This document shows, one piece after another, positions 25,853 to 36,199 of a stretch of 57,055 bases of DNA. The stretch is from Xanthobacteraceae bacterium (GTDB lineage: Bacteria; Pseudomonadota; Alphaproteobacteria; Rhizobiales; Xanthobacteraceae). The notes beneath the pieces were generated by a model, which had not been told where the DNA came from, did no database searches, and saw only the letters and a list, made by a program, of their open reading frames with translations. Location of the stretch: the NCBI GenBank assembly GCA_028282095.1, contig JANQIP010000100.1, positions 1-57,055 of the forward strand, given 5' to 3'. Positions within the stretch are counted from its first letter, which is position 1. Every line of letters begins with the position of its first letter. The translations under genes were made by a program, and so were the position numbers.

Positions 25853-27679
25853 TCACGCCTCGGCGACTTCGCGGCGGCGCTCTTCTTTCTTGCGGTCGTT
25901 GGGATCGAGAATCTTCTTGCGCAGGCGGACCGATTTCGGCGTCACCTCGACCAATTCGTCGTCGGCAATATAGGCGAGCGCCTTTTCCAGCGTCATGCGC
26001 AGCGGCGGCGTTAAGCGCACCGCCTCGTCCTTGGCATGGGTGCGGATATTGGTGAGCTTCTTGCCCTTGAGCACATTCACTTCGAGGTCGTTCTCGCGGG
26101 TGTGCTCGCCGACGATCATCCCCTGATAGACGCGCCAGCCGGGCTCGATCATCATCGGCCCGCGGTCCTCCAGGTTCCATAGCGCATAGGCGACCGCCTC
26201 GCCCCTATCAGTCGAGAGAAGCACGCCGGTGCGGCGGCCCTGGATGTCGCCCTTGTGCTGGGCGTAGCCGTGGAACAGCCGGTTCATCACCGCGGTGCCG
26301 CGGCTGTCGGTGAGAAGCTCGCCCTGATAGCCGATCAGCCCGCGCGTAGGCGCATGGAAGACGAGCCGCACGCGCCCGCCACCGGAAGGGCGCATCTCGA
26401 CCATCTCGCCTTTCCGCTCGGAGACCTTCTGGACGACGACGCCGGAATGCTCCTCGTCGACATCGATCACCACCTCCTCGATCGGCTCGAGCAGCGCCCC
26501 GGTTTCGCCGTCGCGCTCGAACAGCACCGTCGGCCGCGACACCGACAGCTCGAAACCCTCGCGCCGCATCGTCTCGATCAGAATGCCGAGCTGGAGTTCG
26601 CCGCGGCCGGCGACCTCCATCGCGTCCTTCTCGCGCGAATCGCTGATGCGCAGCGCGACATTGCCCTGCGCCTCGCGAAACAGCCGGTCGCGGATGACGC
26701 GGCTCTGCACCTTGTCGCCCTCGGTGCCGGCGAGCGGGGAGTCATTGATGCGGAAGGTCATCGACAAAGTCGGCGGATCGATCGGCTGCGCGGGAAGCGG
26801 CACTGTTACCTCCGGCGCGCAGATCGTGTGCGCGACGGTGGCCTGCGGCAGGCCGGCAATCGACACGATATCGCCGGCGAGTGCCTCGTCGATCGGCTGG
26901 CGCTCGAGCCCGCGAAAGGCAAGCACTTTGGAGACGCGGCCCTGCTCGATGAGCGCGCCGGCGCGGTCGAGCACTTTGGCCGGCTGGTTCGGCCTGATCG
27001 CGCCGGACGTGATCCGCCCGGTGACCAGCCGGCCGAGATACGGGTTGGCCTCAAGGATCGTGCCGAGCATGCGGAACGGCCCCTCCTCGACCTGCGGCGG
27101 GGCGACATGGGACAGGACAAGATCGAACAGCGGCGCCATGGAGGTCTTCGGTCCGTCAACGCTCGCGGCCATCCAGCCTTCCTTGGCCGATCCATACAGC
27201 ACTGGAAAATCGAGCTGCTCCTCGCTCGCATCGAGCGCGGCGAACAGATCGAACACTTCTCCGGCGACCACCTCGGGCCGCGCATCGGCGCGATCGATCT
27301 TGTTGATCGCGACGATTGGCTTGAGGCCGACCTTCAGCGCTTTCGAGACGACGAATTTGGTCTGCGGCAGCGGGCCTTCGGCCGCGTCGACCAGCACGAT
27401 CGCCCCGTCGACCATGTTGAGGATGCGCTCGACCTCGCCGCCGAAATCGGCATGGCCGGGCGTGTCGACGATGTTGATGCGCACATCGTTCCAGACCACC
27501 GAAGTCACCTTGGCGAGGATGGTGATACCGCGCTCGCGTTCGAGATCGTTGGAATCCATCGCGCGCTCGGCCACGCGCTGGTTCTCGCGGAACGCGCCCG
27601 ACTGCTGCAGGAGCCGGTCGACCAGCGTGGTCTTGCCATGGTCGACATGGGCAATGATCGCGACATTGCGGAGCTTCAT
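25853..27679 (-). CDS. typA: Translational GTPase TypA/BipA
   Basis: TypA is a ribosome-binding GTPase related to EF-G that aids 50S assembly and stress adaptation. The 608-residue protein has G1 ([16 protein letters not shown]), G3 ([15 protein letters not shown]), G4 ([13 protein letters not shown]), an EF-G-like domain III/V and the BipA-specific C-terminal region ([36 protein letters not shown]). Start is the ATG at 27679; 14 further in-frame codons upstream are not homologous. The family A copy A10 lies 38 bp upstream. Confidence 0.96.
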   Translation of the reverse strand: MKLRNVAIIAHVDHGKTTLVDRLLQQSGAFRENQRVAERAMDSNDLERERGITILAKVTSVVWNDVRINIVDTPGHADFGGEVERILNMVDGAIVLVDAAEGPLPQTKFVVSKALKVGLKPIVAINKIDRADARPEVVAGEVFDLFAALDASEEQLDFPVLYGSAKEGWMAASVDGPKTSMAPLFDLVLSHVAPPQVEEGPFRMLGTILEANPYLGRLVTGRITSGAIRPNQPAKVLDRAGALIEQGRVSKVLAFRGLERQPIDEALAGDIVSIAGLPQATVAHTICAPEVTVPLPAQPIDPPTLSMTFRINDSPLAGTEGDKVQSRVIRDRLFREAQGNVALRISDSREKDAMEVAGRGELQLGILIETMRREGFELSVSRPTVLFERDGETGALLEPIEEVVIDVDEEHSGVVVQKVSERKGEMVEMRPSGGGRVRLVFHAPTRGLIGYQGELLTDSRGTAVMNRLFHGYAQHKGDIQGRRTGVLLSTDRGEAVAYALWNLEDRGPMMIEPGWRVYQGMIVGEHTRENDLEVNVLKGKKLTNIRTHAKDEAVRLTPPLRMTLEKALAYIADDELVEVTPKSVRLRKKILDPNDRKKEERRREVAEA

Positions 27680-27717
27680 GCGCTTTCCCAGAAACAGAAA
27701 GCGGGCCGTGTTCGCTC

Positions 27718-27761
27718 GCATGGTCCTGTCCGAAAAGCCTGCCGGCTTCTCGGGATCATGC
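27718..27761 (-). repeat. Family A repeat, copy A10 (hairpin 1)
   Basis: GCATGGTCCTGTCCGAAAAG ... CGGGATCATGC between typA and the site-2-protease gene. Confidence 0.85.
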
Positions 27762-27862
27762 GTGTTGCGGCCCGCAGAACAGTGCGCGGAATATAGTCGT
27801 CAACCGGGACGAGGCAATGACGCAATGATGAAGGCATGGGCCGGGAATCCGCGCGGCGCCTG

Positions 27863-29023
27863 CTATCCGTGCCGCACCGGGCCCGATGGTCCCGGCTCGG
27901 TGGTCCGCATGCCGGCCGGGCGGCTCCATGGGCCGATCTGCGGGTCGCGCGGCAGGGCATCGCGCACCATCAGCATTTCGCCGAAGGTCTCCGCGGTGAC
28001 GAGGCCGACCAGCCGGTCCGCCGGGTCGACGACGCCGACCGCCGGCATGGACTTTTCCTGGATGAGGCGGAACGCCTCTTCCAGCCGACCGCGATAGCTG
28101 ATGGTCGGAATTTCGGCCGTCATCGCCTCGCTGACCCGGGCATCAGGGCCGAGCTTTTTGAGCGCGCCGATCATGTCGTCGCGCATGACCACGCCCAACA
28201 GGCGCTGGCGATCGTCCACGACCGGAAACACCGCCTGGCTCGTGTGCAGCAAGGTCGCGATCGCCGAATCGATATGCGTGTTCGGCGACAGCGTCGCATA
28301 TTGGGTGATCATCGCCTCGCTCACCGGCACGTCGCGCGACATCGCGCGGACCGCCACGAGGTGGGCCTCCGAGGAGGCGGCGAGATACACGAAGACCGCG
28401 ATGAGAATCAGCAGCGGGTTGGTGAACAGGCCGAGGAAGCCGAGCAGGAAGGCCGCCCATTGACCGATCGCCGCCGCCACCTTGGTCGCGCGCACATGGC
28501 CGAGCCTTATTGCGAGCAGCGCCCGCAGCATCCGCCCGCCGTCCATCGGGAAGGCCGGGATCAGGTTGAACGCGACGATGAAGAGATTCACAATCGCCAA
28601 GCGGTCGATCATTGCCACCTGATGGCTTTCGACCGTCGCAAGATGCTGCAGCGACAGATTCGCGCCGAAAAAGACAACGAGAAGGAAGGCGATCGCGACA
28701 TTCACCAAGGGACCCGCGATCGCGATCAGCAGTTCCTCCCCGGGCGCTTCCGGGATGCGCTCGAGCCGGGCGACGCCGCCGATCGGCAGCAAGGTCACGT
28801 CGGGCGTGGCGACCCCGAAGGCGCGCGCCGCGAAAACGTGGCCGAACTCATGTGCGAGCACGCAGGCGAACAGCAGAATAAGGAAGGCAAGAGCGTTCCA
28901 GGCGGCCTGCGGACCGCCCGCCACCCAGCTTGCGACGAAAATCCACACCAGGAACAGGACGAAGGTGATGTGAATTCGAACCGCCGTACCTGCGATTGAA
29001 CCGATACTGACCGACCAACTCAT
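27863..29023 (-). CDS. Site-2 protease family (M50) metalloprotease with CBS pair
   Basis: This 386-residue membrane protein has the zinc motif [16 protein letters not shown] (HExxH) in a membrane helix and the second S2P motif [18 protein letters not shown]. About six hydrophobic segments span residues 10-240, followed by two CBS domains ([18 protein letters not shown] ... and [20 protein letters not shown]). Such CBS-tailed rhomboid-independent S2P proteins cleave substrates in the membrane and may sense adenine nucleotides. Start is the ATG at 29023 ([18 protein letters not shown]). The substrate is unknown. Confidence 0.92.
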   Translation of the reverse strand: MSWSVSIGSIAGTAVRIHITFVLFLVWIFVASWVAGGPQAAWNALAFLILLFACVLAHEFGHVFAARAFGVATPDVTLLPIGGVARLERIPEAPGEELLIAIAGPLVNVAIAFLLVVFFGANLSLQHLATVESHQVAMIDRLAIVNLFIVAFNLIPAFPMDGGRMLRALLAIRLGHVRATKVAAAIGQWAAFLLGFLGLFTNPLLILIAVFVYLAASSEAHLVAVRAMSRDVPVSEAMITQYATLSPNTHIDSAIATLLHTSQAVFPVVDDRQRLLGVVMRDDMIGALKKLGPDARVSEAMTAEIPTISYRGRLEEAFRLIQEKSMPAVGVVDPADRLVGLVTAETFGEMLMVRDALPRDPQIGPWSRPAGMRTTEPGPSGPVRHG

Positions 29024-29181
29024 CCCATCGCCTCCGCGACACGCGGGAAATGGACGAAACGAACCAAACTCAGATATGAACGCCAAGCAGCGCCCGCCAG
29101 CAGGCAGCGCCCATACGCCGTTTCGCGCAACGCTTGCGGCGCATCTTAGACTTGCAGCACTACAAGCGGGAGAGCGCAAAA

Positions 29182-29475
29182 ATGGTGGAGAAGCTGATTG
29201 GCGACCAGCGGCAAGAGGCGCTCGCCAAGCTCAAGGGCTGGCGCGAAGTCGAAGGTCGCGACGCCATCGCCAAGACCTTCGTCTTTGCCGATTTCAACGC
29301 GGCCTTCGGGTTCATGACGCGGGTCGCGCTCGTCGCCGAGAAGCTCGACCACCACCCCGAATGGTTCAATGTCTACAAGACGGTCGAGGTCACGCTCTCG
29401 ACCCACGATGCAGGTGGCCTTACGCTGCGCGATATCGCGCTGGCCGGGGCGATGGACCGGATCGCCGGCGCCTGA
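29182..29475 (+). CDS. phhB: 4a-hydroxytetrahydrobiopterin dehydratase (pterin-4a-carbinolamine dehydratase)
   Basis: This 97-residue protein has the family motif pattern, with [33 protein letters not shown] containing the substrate-binding His-His pair and ending in [20 protein letters not shown]. It dehydrates the pterin carbinolamine made by phenylalanine hydroxylase; in organisms without that enzyme it may have a role in pterin or molybdopterin metabolism. Start is the ATG at 29182, after GGGAGAG. (Residue string positions 33-65 of the protein hold the core.). Confidence 0.93.
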   Translation: MVEKLIGDQRQEALAKLKGWREVEGRDAIAKTFVFADFNAAFGFMTRVALVAEKLDHHPEWFNVYKTVEVTLSTHDAGGLTLRDIALAGAMDRIAGA

Positions 29476-29583
29476 GGGGACGCGGCCCTGCCCGCGACGA
29501 CTTGCACCCGCCCCGCCCGCGCTTAACTGATAAGATCGACGGGGTCTTCGTGCGTTTTGCGCTTGCGGATGCGGAGAGCCGCC

Positions 29584-29961
29584 ATGAGCGATCGATATGC
29601 GGATGCGACCGACTTCGGGCTAGGCGACGAGGCGCAAGCCCGTCGCGACGAAGATGTCGTGCGCCGCGGCTTCTGGCCGAAGGTCAAGCGGGTCGCGGCG
29701 AAGCTTCCTTTCGCCGAGGACCTGCTCGCCGGGTATTACTGTGCATTCGATCGTAATACGCCGCGCCATGTCCAGGTGTCGCTATTGAGCGCGCTTGCCT
29801 ATTTCGTGCTTCCGTTCGATGCGATCCCGGACGTGATACCGGTGCTCGGCTACACCGAGGATGCCGCGGTGCTCGCGACCGTCGTCCGGATGGTCGCCGC
29901 GCATGTTTCCCCAAAACACCACGCCGCCGCCCGGCGCACACTCGACGAACTGACGCATTGA
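29584..29961 (+). CDS. YkvA family protein (DUF1232)
   Basis: This 125-residue protein has the DUF1232 core: LAGYYCAFDRNTPRHVQVSL, LSALAYFVLPFDAIPDVIPV and LGYTEDAAVLATVVRMVAAH, including the PFDAIPDVIP loop between two hydrophobic helices. The family is probably membrane-associated; its function is unknown. Start is the ATG at 29584 after GGAGAG. It follows phhB by 108 bp in the same orientation. Confidence 0.9.
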   Translation: MSDRYADATDFGLGDEAQARRDEDVVRRGFWPKVKRVAAKLPFAEDLLAGYYCAFDRNTPRHVQVSLLSALAYFVLPFDAIPDVIPVLGYTEDAAVLATVVRMVAAHVSPKHHAAARRTLDELTH

Positions 29962-30326
29962 CGCTGACGTTTTCCACGCAGATCAGGGTCGCTCATTGTC
30001 GTTGTGGCCGATTCGGCTAAACTGCCGGGAATCCATAATTTGGTCATCTGGAATGAGTGGATACAGGGCGCGTCGGCGCGTGATTTTCGTTTGCGTTGCG
30101 TTACGTTGTCCCGAGCGGGAGATTCGAAGGGTGCCAATCGCGCAGCGTGGGCCCGGGGCCCGCACCCGACGATCCCCTTCAGGGGGAGGGAGTGACAAGC
30201 CTCGCCACCGACGGAACATGTATGCTCCGTAAGGTGGAAGCGCGATTCGCTTGAAGTGGCCCTTGGTGGTCGCGTCTTTCGTGGCGGGCCGATGTCCACT
30301 TCGCCGGAAGACTTCGAGGAGGCCTG
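29962..30326. other. 365 bp intergenic region upstream of the IalB-like gene
   Basis: I see no convincing gene and no family A or B repeat. Two overlapping opposite open frames of about 78 codons (29983-30232) have no family features. A GGAGG site at the right end serves the next gene. Confidence 0.5.
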
Positions 30327-30998
30327 ATGACGAACCATTGGAGCAATTGGAGGCTCATGCCGGTGCGGCCGATCCTGGCCGTCGCCGCACTCAGCCTTGC
30401 CGCGCCGGCGGGGGCGATCGCGCTTACTCACGGGCCGGCTCAACCGTCACAACCCGCGCGAACGGCGCAGGCACCTGCAGCAAAGCCGCAGCCGCCGTTG
30501 CAGCAACTCGCCCAAGTTCCCGCCAGGCCGCCAGCGACGGAGGGCACAAGCGAGCCGCGGCTCGTCGGGCAGTATGGCGACTGGGGGGTCTATTCCGCGA
30601 ACCCCGGTGGAAAAAAGGTCTGCTTTGCACTCGCCAAGCCGGTGAAGGCGTGGACCGAACCGCCGAATCGCAAACGCGACCCGGCCTATTTGTTCGTCTC
30701 CTCGCGACCGGCCGATCAGGTCAAGGACGAGGTCTCGGTGATGTTCGGATATCCGACCAGCCCCAACAGGGACGCTTCCGTGGAGATCAGCGGCGCGAAT
30801 TTCGCCGTGCACACGCAGGCGGACGGAGGCTGGGTGAAGAACGCCGCCGAGGAGCCGCGCCTTATCGAGTCGATGCGCAAGGGCATGCAAATGACGGTCA
30901 AGGGCTTCTCCGCCCGCGGCGCCAAGACCTTCGATGTTTACTCGCTCAAGGGAGTATCGAAGGCACTCGACCGCGTGGCGCAGGAGTGCCGGAACTGA
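30327..30998 (+). CDS. Invasion-associated locus B (IalB)-like secreted protein
   Basis: This 223-residue protein has a signal peptide (RPILAVAALSLAAPAGAIAL), a Pro/Ala/Gln-rich linker and an IalB-like domain (VGQYGDWGVYSANPGGKKVC, AFALAKP-like strand, MFGYPTSPNRDASVEISG, and LKGVSKALDRVAQECRN at the end). IalB proteins are periplasmic or surface proteins first named for erythrocyte invasion by Bartonella, but are widespread in free-living Hyphomicrobiales, where their role is unclear. A strong GAGGAGG precedes the start. Confidence 0.85.
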   Translation: MTNHWSNWRLMPVRPILAVAALSLAAPAGAIALTHGPAQPSQPARTAQAPAAKPQPPLQQLAQVPARPPATEGTSEPRLVGQYGDWGVYSANPGGKKVCFALAKPVKAWTEPPNRKRDPAYLFVSSRPADQVKDEVSVMFGYPTSPNRDASVEISGANFAVHTQADGGWVKNAAEEPRLIESMRKGMQMTVKGFSARGAKTFDVYSLKGVSKALDRVAQECRN

Positions 30999-31163
30999 AG
31001 CTGGCGCGCGAATAGCGGATCGAGACGGTCGAGGCACGTGGCCGCCGCGCGAGATCGACGTTGCTGCTCGCGGCTTGCCATATGGTAAGGCAGGTGTGGC
31101 GCTTGTCCTTCAGCCGATGCTGAATGGGGAAGGCCGGCAGTCCTTGTGTTCGCAGCCGACCGT

Positions 31164-32453
31164 ATGCCGATGACCACCTTGCATGATTGTGCAGCACCGG
31201 GCGCGTCCACTCCCGCCATCCTGGAGAAGACGCCGCTCGAGCGCTATGTGCCGCCGGCCAAGCCCTCGCTGATCGGCCTGTCGCGCGCCGAGCTCGGCGC
31301 GGTGTGTGCGCGCATCGGCGTGCCGCCGGCGCAGCAGCGCATGCGGGTGCAGCAGCTCTGGCACTGGCTCTATGTGCGCGGCGCCGACTGCTTCGATGCG
31401 ATGACCAGCATGTCAAAGGAGCTGCGTACCGCGCTCGGCAGCCATTATACGCTCGCGCGCCCCGAAATCGTCGCCGAGCAGATCTCCGCCGACGGCACCC
31501 GTAAATGGCTGCTGCGGCTGCCCGGCGAGCACGAGGGCGAACGCCCGCACGATGTCGAATGCGTCTACATCCCGGAGACCGACCGCGGCACCCTGTGCAT
31601 TTCGAGCCAGGTGGGCTGCACGCTCAACTGCTCGTTCTGCCATACGGGAACGCAGCGGCTGGTGCGCAACCTCACCGCAGGCGAGATCGTCGGCCAGGTG
31701 ATGATCGCGCGCGACCGGCTGGGCGACTGGCCGCGGAAGCCCGGCCCGCCCGGCGAGGCCGCATCGAGCCGCCCGGCCGCGCCGGGGGTGGGCGCGCGCG
31801 TTCCGAGCGAGGCGAGCCGCCTCGTCAGCAATGTGGTGATGATGGGAATGGGCGAGCCGCTTTACAATTTCGAAGCGGTGCGTGACGCGCTCCTGATCGT
31901 TGCCGACAATGAGGGCCTCGCGCTTTCCAAACGCCGCGTCACACTGTCGACCTCGGGCGTCGTGCCGCTGATTGGGCGCGTCGGTGCCGAGATCGGCTGC
32001 ATGCTGGCGGTGTCGCTGCATGCCGTGACGGATGCGGTGAGAAACGAACTGGTGCCGCTCAACCGGAAATACCCGATCGCCGACCTTATGGAGGCCTGCC
32101 GCAACTATCCGGGCCTTACCAATGCCAAGCGCATCACCTTCGAATATGTCATGCTCAAGGGCGTCAACGACCAGCTCGCCGACGCCAAGGCGCTGATCAA
32201 GCTCATCAAAGGCATTCCGGCCAAGATCAATCTGATCCCGTTCAATCCATGGCCGGGCACGCGTTACGACTGCTCCGATTGGGACCAGATCGAGCGCTTC
32301 TCCGAATATGTGTTCAAGGCCGGCTATTCCTCGCCGGTGCGCACACCGCGCGGCCGCGACATCCTCGCCGCCTGCGGTCAGCTCAAGAGCACGACGGAAA
32401 AGCTCTCCGCCCGCGAGCGTTTGGCGCTGCGCGCCATGGCCATGACGGAGTGA
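31164..32453 (+). CDS. rlmN: Dual-specificity RNA methyltransferase RlmN
   Basis: RlmN is a radical SAM enzyme that methylates C2 of A2503 in 23S rRNA and A37 of some tRNAs. The 429-residue protein has an N-terminal HhH-like domain ([20 protein letters not shown]), the cluster motif [14 protein letters not shown] (CxxxCxxC), [17 protein letters not shown], and the catalytic cysteine region [15 protein letters not shown]. An insert of about 30 residues rich in Pro/Ala/Gly ([20 protein letters not shown]) precedes the MGMGEP motif. Start is the ATG at 31164; an ATG six bases later or a GTG at 31146 are possible. Confidence 0.95.
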   Translation: MPMTTLHDCAAPGASTPAILEKTPLERYVPPAKPSLIGLSRAELGAVCARIGVPPAQQRMRVQQLWHWLYVRGADCFDAMTSMSKELRTALGSHYTLARPEIVAEQISADGTRKWLLRLPGEHEGERPHDVECVYIPETDRGTLCISSQVGCTLNCSFCHTGTQRLVRNLTAGEIVGQVMIARDRLGDWPRKPGPPGEAASSRPAAPGVGARVPSEASRLVSNVVMMGMGEPLYNFEAVRDALLIVADNEGLALSKRRVTLSTSGVVPLIGRVGAEIGCMLAVSLHAVTDAVRNELVPLNRKYPIADLMEACRNYPGLTNAKRITFEYVMLKGVNDQLADAKALIKLIKGIPAKINLIPFNPWPGTRYDCSDWDQIERFSEYVFKAGYSSPVRTPRGRDILAACGQLKSTTEKLSARERLALRAMAMTE

Positions 32454-32454
32454 G

Positions 32455-33102
32455 TCAACTCGCCCGGCTGAACAGCAGGCGTGCGGCGAAGGCACCCAGC
32501 ACGCTGGCGAGCACATAATCGACCGCCCGCATCAACCGGGGGGAGCGACGGATCGCCGCGGTGAAGCGGCTGGCGGCAGCGATCAGCAGCGCGCAACAGG
32601 GTATCCCGAGCACAATGAAGTAGAGGCCGAGGAACAGGAGTTTCGCGGCGGCATGCGGGTCGGAGGCGGTAACGAATTGTGGCAGGAAGGTCACGAAGAA
32701 CATCACGATCTTCGGATTGAGCAAATTGATCACGAGTCCCTTACCGAACGCTTGGCCGAGCGAGCCCGTTTTCGTCGCATCGCGGTCGAGGGTCAGGGCG
32801 GAGCCGTGGCGGATCGCCTGTAGCGCAAGCCAAAGGAGATAGGCGGCACCCGCGACTTTCACGACGACGAAGGCGCTTGCCGAGGCGGCGAGCACCGCCG
32901 AGAGGCCGAACGCGGCCAGCATCGAGTGGATCAGCAACCCCGCAAACGCGCCGAGCATCGCGGCAAAGCCCATTGCACGCCCGGCCGCGAGCGTCTGCCC
33001 GAGGAAGAAGGTCATGTCCGGCCCAGGCGTGAAGATCAGAGCGAGCGAGGCCGCGGTGAAGACCGCGATGAGATCGGGGCTGGGCAGGAAAACGGCGTCC
33101 AT
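32455..33102 (-). CDS. LysE/RhtB family amino-acid exporter
   Basis: This 215-residue inner-membrane protein has the LysE signature LALIFTPGPDMTFFLGQTLA near its start, about six hydrophobic helices and GKGLVINLLNPKIVMFFVTF in the middle, as in RhtB-type homoserine/threonine exporters. The exported amino acid cannot be told. It is convergent with rlmN, the two stops being 1 bp apart, and divergent from proA with repeat A11 between. Confidence 0.92.
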   Translation of the reverse strand: MDAVFLPSPDLIAVFTAASLALIFTPGPDMTFFLGQTLAAGRAMGFAAMLGAFAGLLIHSMLAAFGLSAVLAASASAFVVVKVAGAAYLLWLALQAIRHGSALTLDRDATKTGSLGQAFGKGLVINLLNPKIVMFFVTFLPQFVTASDPHAAAKLLFLGLYFIVLGIPCCALLIAAASRFTAAIRRSPRLMRAVDYVLASVLGAFAARLLFSRAS

Positions 33103-33180
33103 GGCAGTCTCGCGCGGTCAACGCGGCACTGCCTAATGGACGCGGCCCGCCGGGGTCAACCGCCGCCCTTGGAACTTAGA

Positions 33181-33277
33181 GCATGATCCCGAAAAGTTGG
33201 CAGACTTTTCCGATGAGGTCATGCGACCAAGCAAACAGGTAGAGCGCGATTGATTCAACCTTATGCAATCGCGCGCT
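33181..33277 (+). repeat. Family A repeat, copy A11 (complete)
   Basis: Hairpin 1 is GCATGATCCCGAAAAGTTGG ... GGTCATGC and hairpin 2 (33241-33277) is AGAGCGCGATTGATTC ... GCAATCGCGCGCT. It lies in the divergent LysE/proA gap. Confidence 0.88.
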
Positions 33278-33377
33278 AACGGGAACCGTTAGGCCTGCTC
33301 GCATAAGTGGCCGGTCAGAGCCTCGCGGCACGTCCGGCGACATGCTAGGAAGGGGTCATGACAGGGGAATGTCGGCG

Positions 33378-34670
33378 ATGAGCCTCACACTGAAGACCGT
33401 AGAAACCCGCGGTGACCTGCCAGCCGTGATGCGCAATCTCGGCCGCGGGGCGCGTGCCGCCGCACGCACGATCGCGCTCGCCTCGACCTCCGACAAGGAT
33501 GAGGCGCTGAACGCGATGGCGCAGGCGATCCGCGCTGCGACGCCCGACATTCTGGCGGCCAATGCCGAGGACCTTGCGGAGACCCGCAGCCGCGGGGCGA
33601 CGGCCGCCTTCCTCGACCGGCTGACGCTCAATGAACAGCGTATCGCGGCGATGGCCGAAGGCGTCGCCGCGATCGCCGGCCTGAAAGACCCGGTCGGTAC
33701 GCTGATCGATGCCTGGGACCGGCCGAACGGCATGCGGATCGAGCGGGTGCGGGTGCCGCTCGGCGTCATCGGTGTCATCTATGAGAGCCGCCCTAACGTA
33801 ACGGCCGACGCCGCCGCGCTCTGCCTCAAGGCCGGCAATGCCGTCATCCTGCGGGGAGGTTCGAACAGTTTCCGCTCGGCGCGCGCGATTCATAGCGCAT
33901 TGCGCGATGCGATCGGCTCGGCCGGGCTGCCGGAGGATGTGGTCCAGCTCGTTCCAACCCGTGACCGTGCTGCCGTCGGGCTGATGCTGGCAGGCCTCGA
34001 CAATGCGATCGACGTCATCGTGCCGCGCGGCGGCAAGGACCTCGTCGCCCGTGTCCAGGACGAGGCGCGCGTGCCGGTATTCGCGCATCTCGACGGCAAT
34101 TGCCACGTCTATGTCGACGGGGAAGCCGACGTCGCCATGGCCAAAGCGGTCGTGCTCAACGCCAAGATGCGGCGCACCGGCATCTGCGGCGCTGCCGAGA
34201 CACTGCTCGTCGATCGCGCGGCGGCACCACGGCTGCTGGCGCCGCTGCTGGGCGTGCTGCTCGATGCCGGATGCGAGGTGCGCGGTGATGCGGCGGCACA
34301 GGCGGCGGACTCACGCGTCAAGCCCGCGACCGAGGAGGACTGGGCAACCGAATATCTCGACGCCATCATCTCTGCCAAAGTGGTGGATGGGGTCGGCGAA
34401 GCGATCGCCCATATCGAGCGTTATGGCTCGCACCATACCGAAGCGATCGTGACCGCCGATCCCGCCGCGGCCGAGACGTTCCTGCGCGAGGTCGATTCGG
34501 CAATCGTGCTGCATAACGCCTCGACCCAGTTCGCCGATGGCGGCGAGTTCGGCTTCGGTGCGGAAATCGGCATTGCCACCGGCCGGCTGCATGCCCGCGG
34601 TCCGGTCGGCATCGATCAGTTGACCACGTTCAAGTACCGCGTGCGCGGGTCGGGTCAGGTTCGCCCATAG
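33378..34670 (+). CDS. proA: Gamma-glutamyl phosphate reductase
   Basis: ProA makes glutamate-5-semialdehyde in proline synthesis. The 430-residue protein has the NAD(P)-binding and family motifs [60 protein letters not shown] and the catalytic cysteine in [17 protein letters not shown] choose the ATG at 33378, 9 bp after AGGGGAA; another ATG at 33369 is too close to that site. The usual partner proB (glutamate 5-kinase) and obgE are not upstream here. nadD follows in the same orientation. Confidence 0.97.
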   Translation: MSLTLKTVETRGDLPAVMRNLGRGARAAARTIALASTSDKDEALNAMAQAIRAATPDILAANAEDLAETRSRGATAAFLDRLTLNEQRIAAMAEGVAAIAGLKDPVGTLIDAWDRPNGMRIERVRVPLGVIGVIYESRPNVTADAAALCLKAGNAVILRGGSNSFRSARAIHSALRDAIGSAGLPEDVVQLVPTRDRAAVGLMLAGLDNAIDVIVPRGGKDLVARVQDEARVPVFAHLDGNCHVYVDGEADVAMAKAVVLNAKMRRTGICGAAETLLVDRAAAPRLLAPLLGVLLDAGCEVRGDAAAQAADSRVKPATEEDWATEYLDAIISAKVVDGVGEAIAHIERYGSHHTEAIVTADPAAAETFLREVDSAIVLHNASTQFADGGEFGFGAEIGIATGRLHARGPVGIDQLTTFKYRVRGSGQVRP

Positions 34671-34734
34671 CGGACTCGGCCGTAGCCGCGCCTCGCCGTG
34701 GTTGCCGGCGCGCCGAAGGGATTTCAGAACATTG

Positions 34735-35634
34735 ATGTCAAGCGCGTATCAAGCTGGCCGGCTGGTCCCGGCAAGGGATGAAGCTGGGCTTGGCGCCCGC
34801 GACCGCCGGATCCCGCCGCATCGGCGGGGCATGCGAATCGGCCTGTTCGGCGGGACCTTCGATCCGCCGCATGAGGCCCATCTCGGCGCCTGTCTGCTGG
34901 CGATGCGCCGGCTCAGCCTTGACCGGGTGTGGTGGCTCGTCACCCCCGGCAATCCGCTGAAGTCGACCGTCGATCTTGCGCCGCTGGCGGAGCGAATCGC
35001 GGCCGCCCGCGCGCTCGCGAACCATCCGCGCATCGAGGTCACCGGGCTCGAAGCGGCGATCGGCGCGCGCTATACCTATGATACCATTCGCTACCTAGTG
35101 ACGCGTTGTCCGGGCGTGCATTTCGTCTGGATCATGGGCGCGGACAATCTGCGCAGCTTCCACCGCTGGAACAACTGGCGCGGCATCGCCGACCTCGTGC
35201 CGATCGCGGTGGTGGACCGGCTTGGTCCGAGCCTTTATGCGAGCGCCAGCGCGGCCGGCCAGGCGCTTGGCTTTGCCCGCATCGCCGAATCAAGCGCACT
35301 CGCATTGCCGACCCGCAAACCGCCCGCCTGGGTGTTTCTACACGGCTTGAAGTCGCCTTTATCGTCGACTGCGCTGCGGGCGCAGCGGCAGTCACAAACC
35401 TATCATCCAAGCAGCGCAGATTCAGATGTGCAGCCGGCGAAGGTTGAGCCCGATCCGTGCGGCGGCAAGCGCGTGCCGCATCGGTCGGTGGCGGATGGAG
35501 GCGGCCCGGTGCATTCGGACGGCGGAACCAGCGCTCAGGAAGAACCGGCGGAGAAATACGCGGTCGCGGCCGATCCGCCGGAGCATGAGCCTGCGCGTGA
35601 AAGAAAGCTGCATGGCGGAACAGGATGCGGTTGA
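34735..35634 (+). CDS. nadD: Nicotinate-nucleotide adenylyltransferase with atypical C-terminal extension
   Basis: NadD adenylates nicotinate mononucleotide for NAD synthesis. The nucleotidyltransferase core is complete: MRIGLFGGTFDPPHEAHLGA (HxxH-type motif), VWWLVTPGNPLK, FVWIMGADNLRSFHRWNNW and the closing SPLSSTALRAQR (ISSTxIR-like). I place the start at 34735 because the IPPHRRG segment before the motif is usual in related proteins; 34831 is an alternative. Family members end soon after SSTALR, but here the frame runs 80 more codons through Pro/Gly/Glu-rich sequence to 35634. That tail overlaps the candidate upstream frame of rsfS and may not be functional. Confidence 0.93.
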   Translation: MSSAYQAGRLVPARDEAGLGARDRRIPPHRRGMRIGLFGGTFDPPHEAHLGACLLAMRRLSLDRVWWLVTPGNPLKSTVDLAPLAERIAAARALANHPRIEVTGLEAAIGARYTYDTIRYLVTRCPGVHFVWIMGADNLRSFHRWNNWRGIADLVPIAVVDRLGPSLYASASAAGQALGFARIAESSALALPTRKPPAWVFLHGLKSPLSSTALRAQRQSQTYHPSSADSDVQPAKVEPDPCGGKRVPHRSVADGGGPVHSDGGTSAQEEPAEKYAVAADPPEHEPARERKLHGGTGCG

Positions 35635-35800
35635 ATTCGTTAATCCCAAACACCAATCTCAAGCGCGAAGTCGTACGACAGGTGACGTTGTTGAGGCCCG
35701 GGCATGGGCACGCCGGGCCGTCAAGCGAAAGGTAGGACCCCTGAACCCTTCGGCACTCCTGCGGGCGAGCGCCCGGTGCGCGCCCGAACCCGTCTCGAAA

Positions 35801-36151
35801 GTGCGTCCTGACGCTGAAGAGACGCTTCGCCTTGTCCTCGCGCGCCTCGACGATGTTAAGGCCGAGGACATCCTTTCCATCGACGTGCGGGGTAAGTCTT
35901 CGTTCGCCGACTATATGGTCGTGGCGTCGGGGCGATCGAATCGTCATGTCGGATCGGTCGCCGATCGCGTCGTCGAGGACCTGCGCAAGGCCGGCCTATC
36001 GGTGCGTATCGAAGGGATGCCGCAATGCGACTGGGTCCTGATCGATGCCGGCGACGTCATCGTCCACGTCTTTCGCCCGGAGGTCCGCGCCTTCTACAAT
36101 CTTGAGAAGATGTGGGCCGGCCGCGAGGCGGCCGAGCGGCAAGCGAGCTAG
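35801..36151 (+). CDS. rsfS: Ribosome silencing factor RsfS
   Basis: RsfS binds L14 and blocks subunit joining in starvation. The conserved domain is intact: LVLARLDDVKAEDILSIDVR, GKSSFADYMVVASGRSNRHV, IEGMPQCDWVLIDAGDVIVH and VFRPEVRAFYNLEKMW. I take a GTG at 35801 as start (116 residues, the usual size) but see no good ribosome site; the frame is open upstream with ATGs at 35612 and earlier, giving an Arg-rich N-terminal extension that I cannot support. rlmH follows after a 524 bp repeat-filled gap. Confidence 0.88.
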   Translation: MRPDAEETLRLVLARLDDVKAEDILSIDVRGKSSFADYMVVASGRSNRHVGSVADRVVEDLRKAGLSVRIEGMPQCDWVLIDAGDVIVHVFRPEVRAFYNLEKMWAGREAAERQAS

Positions 36152-36199
36152 AGAATTTTCGGGCGAAGTGGGAACCGGTTCGCCGTAGAAAGTGCGACC
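36151..36199 (+). repeat. Family B repeat, copy B2
   Basis: GAATTTTCGGGCGAAGTGGG AACCGGTTCGCCGTAGAAAG TGCGACC, starting at the last base of the rsfS stop codon. Confidence 0.85.

Noticed and set aside
26255..27796. A 513-codon plus-strand open frame opposite typA
   Set aside because: It is opposite an intact typA and has the His/Arg/Asp-rich composition of antisense GC-rich DNA.
29983..30232. Two overlapping 78-codon frames on opposite strands upstream of the IalB-like gene
   Set aside because: Neither has a good ribosome site, plausible composition or recognised family.
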